Below are positions 1 to 10,689 of a stretch of DNA of 64,000 nt, in pieces. The translations under genes were made by a program, and so were the position numbers. The DNA is from Globodera rostochiensis (lineage: Eukaryota > Nematoda > Chromadorea > Rhabditida > Heteroderidae). Below the pieces are notes generated by a model that worked only from the letters and a program-made list of their open reading frames with translations, was not told the DNA's origin and did not search any database. The DNA is taken from the NCBI GenBank assembly GCA_018350325.1, contig JAEVLN010000008.1:3429794-3493793 (forward strand). The letters run 5' to 3'. Numbering within the stretch: position 1 is the stretch's first letter; the number at the start of each line of letters is the position of its first letter.

Positions 1-1079
1 TATACACATCGACCATCATTTGCATTTTCCCAAATTTGTTAAGTTTCATTTTATTTTCATTAAAATGCTAAGTTGGGCGAGATCTTGGTCTCAATTCGAG
101 AAAAACATCGTGTTTTTTGTATCTCGGGGCCAAGATTTTGACGCCGGACCAAATCTTCTCGTCTCGGGATATGGGTTTTGAGCGCACTTTTCGCTTTTTT
201 CATAAATTATTGTGTTAATGAAATGTGAGCACCCACCGACCCCAATCATTAAGTCGAATAGCCCGTTTTCTAAGTACATTTTTGGATTTATAAAAATGGG
301 GGTCAATTTCCTTCCAAAACTACCAAACTTTTTGGGACGATCATCGACTCGTTCCCTTTTTATCAACTCGTACCCTTTTTTTAAAAAAGGCATAAAATTC
401 CTTTAAATTATTAAACCGGCCTATAAAGGTTATTTTTGAATTCTACAGCCACCGAAAACCCATAGGCCGAGTTTTGAATATGTTAAAGAAATTTTAGACT
501 TTTTTTTAAAAAAAGCGAGTTGATGGTGAACGGGGGTTAATATTTTACTACATTTGATACCATTCAAAAGCTTAACAAGAGTAGAATATCAACAGGCAAA
601 AGCTAAACGATTGGACAAGGTTAATAGATCAATTTGATTGATTGTTAATTCAAATTACGAATGGAAATCCTCCATATTTTAGACAAAAACTTAATTAAAA
701 CAGTATATACGATATGCTCACTTGCATTTTCCTCATTTCGGCGTTTTTGATACGTTTTTTTGGTCCATATTTAGCTGAAGCCAGGGCATATATAAATAGT
801 TGGCCCATTGCAAATTCGTGCATTGCCTCTAATGGCCCAGCCTCCTCTCGATCTCGCAAGCCGCTCTTTCTCACTCATCCAAACGGGCGATCGCGACACT
901 AACGAAGGTGTAATGGAATTTAAACAAAACAAAAAATGCCATTTTAAGTTTAAATCAGGCATCATGCGCACAAAAGAACGCATTTTCGTATCCGTCCGTA
1001 ATCCATCCGTCCTCAAAATCTCATATCCGTCCGTATTCGTGATCCATATCCGGCCGGATATATCCGCGCATATCCGGAT
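1..1079. other. No gene recognised; repeat-derived DNA
   Basis: No reading frame here resembles a known family and no upstream exon of the ankyrin gene was found. The stretch holds fragments also seen elsewhere in the window: arrays around 340-380 and 500-530 resemble the word arrays of the foldback near 54 kb, and 1010-1079 is built from repeated ATCCG/CCGGAT words like those of the element at 63634-63887. Confidence 0.5.
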
Positions 1080-1164
1080 CAGGGCTGGACGTGATCAATA
1101 GCAACAAAAAGTCGATCACAGACCCCCAAAAATGCCGTGATTGACGTGATCACGTCCAGCCCTG
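1080..1164. mobile_element. 85-bp hAT-like MITE
   Basis: The element begins CAGGGCTGGACGTGATCA and ends with its perfect 18-bp reverse complement. It is flanked by ATCCGGAT and GTCCGGAT, a 7-of-8 target duplication. Terminal CAGGG and 8-bp duplications fit the hAT superfamily. It is too short to encode anything. Confidence 0.85.
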
Positions 1165-1281
1165 GTCCGGATGCCTGGGTTAAAGGATTATTTATTTGTA
1201 GGCACTATTCTAAATCAGCAAATAATGAAATAACCAATTTATTTTATATTCTAATTTAAAAATGTTTTAATTTAATTGTAG

Positions 1282-4200
1282 ACGAATTCTTCGCGAATAA
1301 CCAGCACATCGAAGCGACGAATAGCGGCGACGACGGGGGCACCGGTTTGATATTCGCATGCATCGATGGGGATGCGAATCGTGTGCGCGTTTTGTTGTCG
1401 CAGGGCGCGCGGACTGATCAGACCGATGCCAAAGGTGTGGAAATTTGAACAAAAATGGCACCATTTAGGCTTTCTTTTAAGGCACTATTCTAATATGAAA
1501 TAACACATTTTTTTATGAAATTGATCTTTGTTGTGCGCAATATAAACAAATAATTTATTTTTAAAATTTAAATTTAATTTTCAGGAGTTCCTCCACTTTT
1601 TTTCGCGGCAAGAGAAGGGCATTTGGAGGTGTGCAAAGATTTAGTCGCCAGCGGCGCTGTTGTCAACGGGGAGTCGAATAACGGCTTCTCGCCGTGGTTG
1701 GAAGCGTGCGCAAAAGGCCATTTGCACATCGGTCGGCGGAATTCGTTTTGACTTACCGTATACCTATACTCTTTTAATTCCACACCCTCTAATAATGTCG
1801 CACTTTCTGAGGAGGTTGGAAAATTATGACGCATGTGGAATTAAATGAGCATAACCTATACGGTAGTGCTGCACGAGACCCAAAATTTCTCGAGACTCGA
1901 GCCCGAGCCCGATACTTTACCTCGAGACTCGAGCCCGAGACCCAAAAAACCCGAGACTTTTCTTGAGTCGATACTCGATATCGAGACTCTCGTGCAGCAC
2001 TGCTATACGGTATTTCAATTGCCACCAACCCCGGGATCGGAAAATAAACGCGATGCCAATAGGCGTCGTCAAGGAAATTTTCAAAAACGTTTTTTTGTTA
2101 AGAATTCAGACCCATTTTTGCTTCAGTATCTTTTTTTGACAATTAAGCTTCTGGGGACGGAGGGGGCCGATTTGCGCCGTTACAAAATTATTAAAATTTT
2201 TTAGGACAAAATTTGCTAAGAAAATTGGTTCAAACACTGCAGAATTTGTGCCTATTTTTTTTTTGTTTGGGAGGGGGGGGGTGGAAAATCTTAAAAATGT
2301 TTTTCTCCGTTTTAGTATTAATTATTTTTGCAAATTGTAGTCGAATACTTTGTGGAGATTGGCCAACACATCGAAGAAGCGGACAGCAACGGCTACACCG
2401 CGTTAATAATTGCATCGGCCTTTGGCAAGGCAAATATTGTGCACTTTTTGTTGTCGAAGGGCGCGTGCGTTGGTTGGACCAATGCTTATGGTGGGGGAAT
2501 TGAAACAACAAAAAAGCCGTTTTAGGGGCTTATTTTGAGGCTTCTAAATCGGTTTTAATGTTTAAATGCCAGGTTTAGGCCATATTTTCAGGCACTCTTT
2601 TAAATCGGTTTTAAAATGCCAGGTTTACCGCCACTTTTCTTTGCGGCAAAAGAAGGTCATTTGGAGGTGTGCCGGGAGTTGGTCGAAATGGGCGCTGATG
2701 TTAACCAGCAGTCGGATAACAGCTCGCCGTGGTTGGAAGCGTGCAAAAAAGGCCATTTGCCCATTGGTGGGTGGGCGGATTTCCTTTTTCTTATTTCAAA
2801 AACGGCACAATTTTGCGGTATTTTGCGTCCCTATGATGCCTTTTTCCGCGAATTTCAATCTCCGAGTGCCCATTGGAATGAGATGGGATGGATCCGTGAA
2901 ACAAGTGCCTGTTATAAATGTAACATATACAATAATTTAGAATTTTCGCAAAAATGAATTCGGGTCCGGGGTTCGAAATTAGTCGAGATGGAGATTCAGG
3001 TTCGGATGATACGGCCCCCGAAAACCCCTCGAAACACCGTTTTCCCGCCTTTTGAATTTATTAATAAAGTGCAAAAGAATGTTGCGGTCGACCCCGCTGA
3101 AGGTGCCATTCATTTTTTATGAGAAATTGCTACAGAAAAAATTGAGGCCACTTTTCCTTTAAAATTTTGTTTTTTTATGGGAAGGGGGCATAAGCCCCTC
3201 GTAGCAATTTTTGATTTTGGCATTTTCACTGAATATTTTAATTGCAGTCGAATTCTTTGTGGACAATGGCCAACAGAACATCGAGGCCACGGACAGTGAC
3301 GGGGACACCGGCTTAACAATCGCTGCTTTCATTGGCAATGCGGAGATTGTGCGCTTTTTGTTGTCAAAGAACGCGCGCTTTGTTCGGACCATTGACGAAG
3401 GTGCGGGGAATTTGTTGTGAGTAGAGCCCGGACTTGAGCTTCGAGCGAGTTCTCGAGACGAGATCTCGTCTCGTTCCGGGCTCTAGTTGTGAGTCCCCGC
3501 ACAATTTGCTGGGAACGGCCCAACTGAGTCTGGGCCAACTGAGTCTGGTTGGCAGGAAAAAATTTTTAAACTTAAATCTTGTAAAATAAAAAGTCAAAAA
3601 ACATATCCCAAAAAAAATATCTTTCTTAAACAAAAAAATGGTAATGGTGTCTTATATTTATAGGTCCCCGAATCTTTTTTTAAAAATCAGTTTTATGTAA
3701 TTCTGAGAAGTACTCCGGGGTTATCGAGAAGAAGGATCACGAATATGACATCAGATTTATCATTTGACATCATCCAATCTATGATTTCAACATTTATGAT
3801 TTTTTGAAAAATTTTCTTTTGTTATCCGTTTTTACATTAATAGGCTTAGGCCTAAGCCTAACAAACCCCAAGCCAGGGTGGCTTAGGCCTAAACCTAACA
3901 AACCCCAAGCCAGGGTGGCTTAGGCCTAAGCCTAACAAACCCCAAGCCAGGGTGGCTTAGGCCTAAGCCTAACAAACCCCAAGCCAGGGTGGCTTAGGCC
4001 TAAACCTAACAAACCCCAAGCCTGGGTGGCTTAGGCCTAAACCTAACAAACCCCAAGCCAGGGTGGCTTAGGCCTAAACCTAACAAACCCCAAGCCTGGG
4101 TGGCTTAGGCCTAAACCTAACAAACCCCAAGCCAGGGTGGCTTAGGCCTAAACCTAACAAACCCCAAGCCAGGGTGGCTTAGGCCTAAACCTAACAAACC

Positions 4201-5699
4201 CCAAGCCTGGGTGGCTTAGGCCTAAACCTAACAAACCCCAAGCCAGGGTGGCTTAGGCCTAAACCTAACAAACCCCAAGCCTGGGTGGCTTAGGCCTAAA
4301 CCTAACAAACCCCAAGCCAGGGTGGCTTAGGCCTAAACCTAACAAACCCCAAGCCTGGGTGGCTTAGACCTAAGCCTAACGAACGTCAAGTACCATTTTT
4401 TGGGCAACTATGCCATGCAGAATCAAAACCCCCAAAGAATAATCGATTTCTTGCCGGAATTTCCAAAAATTATCACTTGAAGAATTGAATCAATGATTGT
4501 TTTATTTAGTTTTTGTTGTGAAACTTTTAAAAAAAGGAGTTTATTGAACAGAATAAAGAAAGTGGGTTGGTTATGTGAGTACTGAGGAAAAGAGAAAATA
4601 CCGTTTAAAACATTATTTGCTGGCACTCTTTCAAATCAGAAATGAAATTAAAAAAATATATAAATAAGGTAATAAACGAACGAAGCTTCTTGTTTTTTAT
4701 GATCCATCCTTATTGTGCGCAATTAGAGACCGGACAGGACCTGGATATCCAGAAAATCTGGATTTTTAATCCAGGTAAATCCACATGATCAGGTCTAGGA
4801 TTTTTCAGTCTCTATGCGCAACAAATATTTTAATTCTTCATTTTAACTTTGAATTTTCAGGGTTTTCGCCGCTTTTCCTCGCGGCAAGGAAAGGCCATTT
4901 GGAGGTGTGCAAAGCGTTGGTCGCCAAAGGCGCTTCTTTCAACGGGGAGTCGAATAACGGCTTCTCGCCGTGGTTGGAAGCGTGCGCAAGAGGCAATTTG
5001 CCAATCGGTCAGTTTAACCAACATTTTTTAGAATAAATAGTACAAAATAATCAATTCAAATTCACTCAATTTTTGAAATTTTTACATAATTACAGTCAAA
5101 TTCTTCATGGCGAATGGCCAGGACATCGAATTTACGTATAGCGACGACGGTGCCACCGGCTTAATGTACGCCTCTCGTGAAGGGAAGGCAAATGTTGTGC
5201 GCTTTTTGCTGTCGCAGGGCGCGCGGACTGATCGGACGGATGCCAAAGGTGAGGGAATGGGCCAGGGATGTAACCAAACGCCAACAAACAAAAAAATCCG
5301 GAAAATTTCGAAATCTCAAAAATGTGAAATTTTTTTTCTAATTTTTTTGAACATTTTTTCGCCCTTCCGCCGCGATGCGGTTTCTGATTCACTTTTCTGC
5401 GTTATTGGACCATTTAAGATCAAAAATTCAAAATTTTCCTACCGGCACCGCCGATCCACCCCCACCCCCAAACTGATCCAAAAAATCCTGCCATTTTTTG
5501 TAAAATTTTCGGATTTTTTTTGCCAAAAAGTTCGGAATTCCGCATTCAAAAATGTGGCGGAAATCCGGTTACATCCCTGGAATGGACGCCTTTTGACCGT
5601 TATAAGAGGAAAAGCTCTGTTTAAGGATTCACGGCACTGAACGAGGCTTTTGAAAATGGACACGAGGAAATTGTAGTAATTTTTCTCTGCATGCATTAA
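1282..5699 (+). CDS. Ankyrin-repeat protein gene, 5' end missing
   Basis: Eight exons can be placed: 1282-1434, 1585-1731, 2341-2490, 2623-2766, 3248-3400, 4861-5007, 5096-5248 and 5626-5699. All junctions are GT-AG and phase 1. Two exon types alternate. One has the core motif GHLEVCK followed by SPWLEACAKG; the other has the motif G.ANVVRFLLSQGA. Together each pair gives about three 33-residue ankyrin repeats, a scaffold for protein-protein contacts; no catalytic or targeting domain is visible. The first exon is entered in phase 1, so at least one upstream exon with the start codon is missing. The last exon ends FLCMH-stop; the paralogous copy at 12378-12472 lacks four bases (ATGC) here and reads ten codons further, so this terminus may be a truncation. 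It lies upstream of a secreted SPRY gene in a duplicated block. Partner and location are unknown. Confidence 0.8.
1864..2002. mobile_element. 139-bp hAT-like MITE (TAGTG family)
   Basis: The ends are TAGTGCTGCACGAG and its near-perfect inverse, and both sides carry the perfect 8-bp duplication CTATACGG (1856-1863 and 2003-2010). The inside is a run of CTCGAGACTCGAG-like words. It lies in an intron of the ankyrin gene. A left end of the same family occurs near 50778. Confidence 0.88.
3422..3485. mobile_element. 64-bp hAT-like MITE (TAGAG family)
   Basis: The ends are TAGAGCCCGGA and its inverse. The flanking GTTGTGAG (3414-3421 and 3486-3493) is a perfect 8-bp duplication. The element is almost only terminal repeats plus a central palindrome (CGAGACGAGATCTCGTCTCG). 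It lies in the ankyrin gene intron 3401-4860. Confidence 0.88.
3841..4385. repeat. 37-bp satellite with inverted TTAGGC telomere-like words
   Basis: About 14-15 tandem copies of a 37-bp unit run head to tail. Each unit contains the palindrome TTAGGCCTAA, then CCTAAC, ACCCCAAGCC and AGGGTGGC. TTAGGC is the nematode telomere word; here it faces its own complement, so this is an interstitial satellite rather than a telomere. Copies differ mainly at one position (CCAGGGTGG or CCTGGGTGG). Related fragments lie at 6105-6190, 15656-15705 and 51001-51160. The array fills an intron of the ankyrin gene. Confidence 0.92.
4724..4814. mobile_element. 91-bp hAT-like MITE (TAGAG family)
   Basis: It begins TAGAGACCGGAC, ends GTCTCTA, and is flanked by TGCGCAAT and TGCGCAAC (7 of 8). 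The duplicated copy at 11632 keeps only its right half, with a better conserved end (CCGGTCTCTA), so the left breakpoint of the segmental duplication lies inside this element. Confidence 0.8.
5263..5579. mobile_element. 317-bp hAT-like MITE in the last ankyrin intron
   Basis: The ends are CAGGGATGTAACC and GGTTACATCCCTG; the flanks are GAATGGGC and GAATGGAC (7 of 8). In the paralogous copy the right end is kept (about 12325) but roughly 100 bp of the left end are deleted, so the insertion predates the duplication. It contains a degenerate copy of the GC hairpin module shared by other elements here. Confidence 0.82.
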
Positions 5700-5875
5700 T
5701 CAGCACGAAGCTGAAGAATTTTGACTTTTTTTTTAAATCTTTTGAATACAATAAAATAAAAGATGTCTTTTTAAAATTGAATTCACTTGCTTGGGTAAAA
5801 TTTTGAAATTTTAATGATATTTGTTAAGAGAATCGATAGAGCACTCAACTTTGAATGGCGGGGGGGAAGTTCGGG

Positions 5876-6436
5876 GGCTCCCGGAAAATGCGTCAGTGGA
5901 AAATGCGTCAGTGATTATTAAAAGTCATGCAAAACATGTTTCTGGAGGTTTTTGGGGTCTACGAATCCAATTCCGAGCTCTGTTACAGTCAATTCCAAAC
6001 CCCGGACCAGAATTCGAACATTTAGTCGAAAATTCAAATTTTTCTAAAAATCAAGTTTGGTGGCCAACCCGTCCGGCCAACCACGATTGCCAATTCTGTC
6101 TAGTATTGAAGCTAAGCCTAAGCCAACCTGGCTTGGGGTTTGTTAGGCTGAGGCCTAAGCATAGCTTAAGGCTAGCTTAGGCTTAGTTTAAGACGTTAAG
6201 AGATTCGGGAAGTTTTGGCTTGGGTGGGATTCTAGACACTTTACAACGAAAGTAATAATCGAATTCATATTTTTGAATGATTTTGAGACAAACTGGATTT
6301 TTTTTAAATTGTTCGAATTTGGTTTGAGGTTTGAAATCGGCAGAAATGGATGTTAGAATTATTGTCTAAGCCCCTAATTCCGTTAAAAACACTTTTTCTC
6401 GACTTTTGATAATCACTGACGCATTTTCCGGTCACC
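5876..6436. mobile_element. 561-bp MULE-like element carrying telomere-like sequence
   Basis: Its ends share CCGGAAAATGCGTCAGTG in inverted orientation, and the left end repeats this word twice. AAGTTCGGG flanks both sides (5867-5875 and 6437-6445), a 9-bp duplication more typical of Mutator-like elements than of hAT. The paralogue at 12606-12620 has a single uninterrupted site. The interior at 6105-6190 contains degenerate TTAGGC/GCCTAA words from the 37-bp satellite family. No protein is encoded. Confidence 0.85.
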
Positions 6437-6445
6437 AAGTTCGGG

Positions 6446-7061
6446 TACCGCAATACAGCATTAAAAAAGAAAATTTCAAAAATTTTTGCATTTTAGACTC
6501 TCATTAAATACTTTGGCGCTTTCCGAACCCCTCCCAGAACCCAAAAATTGAAAAAATGTTGACCAATTTTCTTTAAAATGTCCTTAAAATCTTTGAATTT
6601 CCGGCGCCGCCTATCGGCACCGTCGGGCCATTCCTATCTCTAAAAACCCAAAAGAAAGCCGGGGATAGTATTACTTTATCCTTTGGATTTTCGTAAAATG
6701 TGCCACGAAAATAGGGATTTGGAGGATGCCCAAAAGTTCCACGTCAGCTTACCCGCTGAAGGCAGGCCCTGTGATATGCAAAGGCAATTCAGATTTATCG
6801 ACCAATATCTCTGCTTCTTTGGCCATTTACTCTGCCTTGGCGCTTCTTCTATACATTAAGCCATAATGCTTCAATTCCCCCCCCTTGCCAACATTGGCAT
6901 AAACGGGGGGCCCAAATGCTCCATTTTTGGCATATACCTATCTTTGTCGAAGTAAGGCAATGTATATGTAAATAATAAAATAGATGTGACGTGCCATCAA
7001 TTTTCTTTCCATCTTTTTCAAAGGAATCAATTCGCATTGTTTCTTTTAGGGTGAGGGCCAA
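6446..7061. other. Spacer between ankyrin and SPRY genes, conserved in both copies
   Basis: This spacer is nearly identical to 12620-13240. It holds a GC hairpin module (6601-6626) and a well conserved stretch (about 6690-6790) without a convincing reading frame. I see no gene. It leads into the ATGCCA-rich promoter of the SPRY gene. Confidence 0.6.
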
Positions 7062-7063
7062 TC

Positions 7064-7209
7064 ATGCCAATGCCAATGTCAATGCCAATGAACGCGCAAA
7101 TGCCAACAAATTCTCTCGCGTCCCCCCCCCCCACTCTCTTTGCTGGCAATGCTTTCTAAGCCAGCGATTAAAGCCGTATAAAAGCGTTGGTAAATGCAGC
7201 AGAATGCCA
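7064..7209 (+). promoter_or_regulatory. Promoter of secreted SPRY gene A: ATGCCA (DOG-box) cluster and TATA box
   Basis: ATGCCA occurs at 7064, 7070, 7082, 7100 and 7204, with one near match at 7076. TATAAAAG lies at 7177-7184, 59 bases before the start codon. ATGCCA is the motif reported as the dorsal-gland promoter element (DOG box) in Globodera rostochiensis. Clustering directly in front of a signal-peptide SPRY gene suggests dorsal-gland expression. The motif positions are seen; the tissue is inferred. Confidence 0.75.
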
Positions 7210-7242
7210 TCATTCAAAACTATTCAATTTTATTGCCTCAAA

Positions 7243-8690
7243 ATGGGCACCGTCCTTTATTTGGCCGCAATTTGCTTCGTCGTGGCCGCTATTCAGCTGA
7301 AGACGGGTCAGAAAAATTCTTTGGCAATTAAAAATACAATTTTTTTTCTTAATAATAAAAATTTATTTTAAATATGCAAATATTTTAACTTATTTCCTAC
7401 TCACGTAGAGAATTCAGATGCATCGCCGCCAGAAACATCAAACGAAAACCCAGGTAGAATGATTAATTTGATTTAAAAAATACACAAATCTCAAAGATCC
7501 GTGTATCAAATTTTCTTGGGGGTATTCCGGGGCGTAGAATCCGAATCTGACCTCCGATTCTACCTACTTCGAAGGCCGAACCCGAATTCGTGCACTTCTT
7601 CAAAAACTCGAAATTTCAAAAATAATTTTGGCCCGAAATCATTCCGTGGTTCGAAATAGGTCGAAATAGAGGTCAGATTCGGATTCTACGTTCCCAAACG
7701 ACTTTGGCAAAAAAAGGGCAACAAACCGAGCTATTAATTATCTAAAAAAACATTTTTTCCATGCAATTAAATTAAAATAACAAATTCAATTATTAGGGTT
7801 AACCCCTGATAATCAATGGAATTCTTCTGTACGTCACTGGCAGCTCACACTCTCTGAACGCGAACAATTGCCTGATGACGCCACAGACTCTAAACGCAAA
7901 AAATTGTCTGACGCCACAGACTCTAAACGCAAAAAATTGTCTGACGCCACAGACTCTAAACGCAAAAAATTGTCTGACGCCACAGACTCTAAACGCAAAA
8001 AATTGTCTGACGCCACACACTCTGAGCCCAAAAAATTGGTTGTCGAATATACGGGCGAAGGTAGAAACTTGGAGTGCTCTGTCTTCGCTGTTCGGCGAAT
8101 TCCAACATATGGCATTTTCTATTACGAAGTGAAAATCGAAAGGAAAAAAGGGTAAAAACTTTATAAATATTGTACATAAAAACAATTTCTGAGCTCATTA
8201 GGGGCAAAGTTTTCATTGGACTCGCCACAAGCCAAATGGAAGTGAACGAAGCTGTTGGACCTGCTAAAAACACTTACGCTTACGATAGCAGTGGCTTTAT
8301 TTTGGGTCACGAGGTCGAGGGATGTTTCCACAGCAACAACAGACCGTACATCACCAAAGGAATTCTTCCGTTTAAAGACGGCAACGTCGTCGGGTGCGGC
8401 GTGGATTTTGAAAATGAGCAATTCTTTTACACACTGAACGGAGGTGAGACAGAAGAGAAGGGTAAAATTAAAGGCATTTTAGTTTTAATTGGTGTACCGG
8501 TACATACTGCTGAATTTGTTAATTATTTTTGCTTAATTTTTAAGAAATTGTAATCGCCGGTTTGTCTGTTGATGCCAGCTTGCTCTTGTTGCCATGCGTA
8601 TCGTTGACTAATAAGGGCCAGAAAATTGAAGCCAACTTTGGACCGGACTTCCTATTCAAGCTTGAGAAACTGAAAAACTTGAAAAACTGA
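7243..8690 (+). CDS. Secreted SPRY-domain (SPRYSEC-like) effector candidate A
   Basis: Five exons (7243-7306, 7409-7453, 7797-8151, 8202-8443, 8545-8690) give 283 residues with every phase closing. Exon 1 encodes a signal peptide (MGTVLYLAAICFVVAAIQ). Residues 64-107 are four identical 11-residue repeats DATDSKRKKLS plus a fifth degenerate one; each perfect unit has a basic KRKK patch resembling a nuclear localisation signal. From about residue 120 to the end is a B30.2/SPRY domain with the cyst-nematode landmarks GIFYYEVKI, FIGLAT, TYAYDSSG, VVGCGV and [10 protein letters not shown]. SPRYSECs are gland-secreted effectors delivered into plant cells, where the SPRY fold binds host proteins; the target of this one is unknown. 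The ATG used is the only one placed just after the TATA box and before the hydrophobic stretch. The C-terminal tail after the SPRY domain is a short K/L/N repeat. Its paralogue is at 13424. Confidence 0.88.
7508..7735. mobile_element. Inverted-repeat insert in SPRY gene A intron 2
   Basis: Inverted arms carrying CGTAGAATCCGAATCTGAC face each other across about 150 bp. Copy B lacks this DNA at the equivalent place (about 13705), so it inserted, or was lost, after duplication. I could not fix exact ends or a target duplication. Related arms occur near 2990 and 52625. Confidence 0.6.
7877..8041 (+). repeat. 33-bp coding minisatellite in SPRY gene A
   Basis: Four identical 33-bp units (7877-8008) and one divergent unit encode the DATDSKRKKLS repeats. 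Copy B has a single remnant of the unit. The array therefore expanded in A or collapsed in B after duplication. Confidence 0.92.
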
Positions 8691-8980
8691 GAAACTGAAA
8701 AACTTGAAAACTGAGAAACTGAAAAACTTGAAAAACTGAAAAACTAGAGAATCTGAAAACCGAGAAGTTATGATTTTGCTGTTGAGGCTTTCGATTGTTT
8801 ATCATATTTATTTTGGTGTTGGTAAAAAAACATGTTTATTAATCTTTTTTTTTTGAATTTGTAAACAAACTTTTTGGGGTTTCTTGTAAAAATTTAAGTT
8901 TAGCTATCTATTAATTGTATAGCTCCGAGTAGGATACGCTTCCATTGGGTATACGGTAGCTACAGTATACGGTATCTACA
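8691..8980. other. 3' flank of SPRY gene A
   Basis: AT-rich 3' flank, parallel to 14880-15125 in copy B. No separate gene is seen. The ATACGGTA words near 8950-8975 occur in both copies. Confidence 0.5.
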
Positions 8981-8988
8981 GTCTTACT

Positions 8989-9728
8989 CAGGGCTGCGAT
9001 ATCTGCGGATTTTATCTCATTCTGTGGTTTTTGGAAAGGCCAGTGAGGATTTTTTTTTGAAATGAGGATTTGCGGATTTTTGTGGTCTTTTGAGATTCTT
9101 GTGGACTTTTTGTGGTTTTTTTGGAAAACTGATCAATAAAAAGCATTTTTTTAAACAAATATCGTTAAAATCTTTAAAAAAAATTTCCGCCGGACCTCTT
9201 TCATTACTAAAAAGCTTCAAAAAATGCCGAAATCTAAAATTTTGGGCGCAAATCTCTTAACCAGGGCTCCCAAATCTGAGGGTTTTTAGCCACATTTTGT
9301 GCTTTTTTGGAAGGACAATGAGGCAAAATTTTCAAAATAAGGTTTTTGTGGTTTTTCAAAAATTCGGTAGGTTTTTTTAATGCAAAAAGCATCACATTTA
9401 TTACAATTTTTGGTTGCAAATCTCTTAACAAATTAAGTCAAAAATTCCAAATTTTTCTCGGCGGCGCCTATCGGCACAGCCGGCCCCACCTCCCTTTTTT
9501 CCAAATAATTTGAAAAATTCCGCGCAAAAAAATTATGTAAAATTGCTAATTTGTGACAAGAAGTTGCTCTCAAATCATTGCTTGTGTCAATATATAACGC
9601 TTGAAGCAAAGTTAACATAAATTTTGGGTTATAATGAAGAAATGACGAATTTACGGATTTTAGGTATCAAATCAGGATTTTTTTAATGCTCCGATGCGGA
9701 TTTTTAAAATTTTGAGATCACAGCCCTG
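8989..9728. mobile_element. 740-bp hAT-like element
   Basis: The ends are CAGGGCTGCGAT and ATCACAGCCCTG, with a perfect 8-bp duplication GTCTTACT (8981-8988 and 9729-9736). The paralogous sequence at 15130-15137 has one uninterrupted GTCTTACT, an empty site proving the ends. It includes the GC hairpin module at 9459-9483 and no protein-coding frame. Confidence 0.95.
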
Positions 9729-9859
9729 GTCTTACTGTACTACCGTATATTCAAATGGAACCAAAACCAAGCAAAGCTAAAACCGATGCATCTAAGAGCG
9801 AGTTTTTGTGAAGACAATCCGACAGAAGTGGACAATCGGACAATAAAGACAATCCAACA

Positions 9860-10060
9860 GAAGTGGGCAATCGGACAAAAGCGGATAATAATGACAATAG
9901 GACAACAAAGACAATCGGACAAAAGCGGATAATAATGACAATAGGACAACAAAGACAATCGGACAAAAGCGGATAATAATGACAATAGGACAACAAAGAC
10001 AATCGGACAAAAGCGGATAATAATGACAATAGGACAACAAAGGCAATCGGACAAAACGAA
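9860..10060. repeat. 44-bp minisatellite downstream of SPRY gene A
   Basis: Four near-identical 44-bp units contain GACAATCGGACAAAAGCGG and TAATAATGACAATAGG. Copy B (15215-15280) has only short precursor units, so the expansion is specific to A. Open frames on the minus strand come from the repetition and are not taken as genes. Confidence 0.9.
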
Positions 10061-10510
10061 GATAGCGAAGGAATACTTACCTAATTGGATGAGGCCAAAA
10101 GATTTCGACCCCAACCCAAATATTCTCAGCCTCAAAAAAACATAGTTGTTGTCGACAGATATAAAGATAATTATGGTATTTATTATTGCAAAAAACAAAT
10201 TCTTTAAGAGAAATAAAGCTGAGCACGAGTTCAGGGATTTTCGAGTAAAGCCCGAAAAATGGTCTAAAAATTGTCAAATTTTTTGACCACCCCTCACTGT
10301 TTGGCTCCCAACTCGGCGGTGAGTACCCTAACCGATGATGAAATGTTTTGGAGGGCACATCTACAGACCCAGGGCTTCCCAATGAGCTATAGATAGGCCG
10401 GATCAGACAAGTCTGAAGGGTAGAAGTGCTGCTGACAAGAATCAAAAATGTTCAAAAAAGGGAAACGGGTGGGGGTAGGTGAAGGGAAAATAAGTGAAGA
10501 CGTCATCCAA
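10061..10510. other. Spacer without gene
   Basis: No homologue of a known protein is visible. The sequence past about 10060 has no match in copy B and lies between the minisatellite and a tRNA-derived segment. Confidence 0.4.
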
Positions 10511-10580
10511 GTGTGTGGTGTAGTGGTTAAGCACTTTGGCTGACGTATATGGTTGGGTTGGGTTCAATTCCCGACAGACA
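10511..10580 (+). repeat. tRNA-derived segment (SINE-like)
   Basis: An A-box-like TGGTGTAGTGGTTAAGC is followed about 35 bases later by a B-box GGTTCAATTCC. The ends do not form an acceptor stem, so this is not an intact tRNA. It is followed directly by an AT-rich and then a purine-rich tract. Confidence 0.65.
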
Positions 10581-10689
10581 ATATAGTTTTTTCAATAAAT
10601 TTTTTTTGAATTAAAAATATTTTAAAGTCAAATTTTTTTATTTAAAAATAAAAATTTTTTTAAAAATAAAATTTTAAGAAAAAAAACAT

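Larger units (their letters stand above)
4785..10060. repeat. Segmental duplication, copy A
   Basis: This block (ankyrin 3' exons, spacer, secreted SPRY gene, 3' minisatellite) is closely matched by 11632-15300. Copy A is longer because it alone carries inserts at 5876-6436, about 7508-7735 and 8989-9728 and an expanded 44-bp minisatellite. Copy B keeps the empty sites of at least the first and third inserts. Confidence 0.9.

Noticed and set aside
3841..4385. True telomere or chromosome end
   Set aside because: The TTAGGC words alternate with their inverse within a 37-bp unit and genes continue on both sides.
9740..10198. Cys/Leu/Ile-rich minus-strand frames resembling a membrane protein
   Set aside because: They follow the 44-bp minisatellite and vanish in the paralogous segment.
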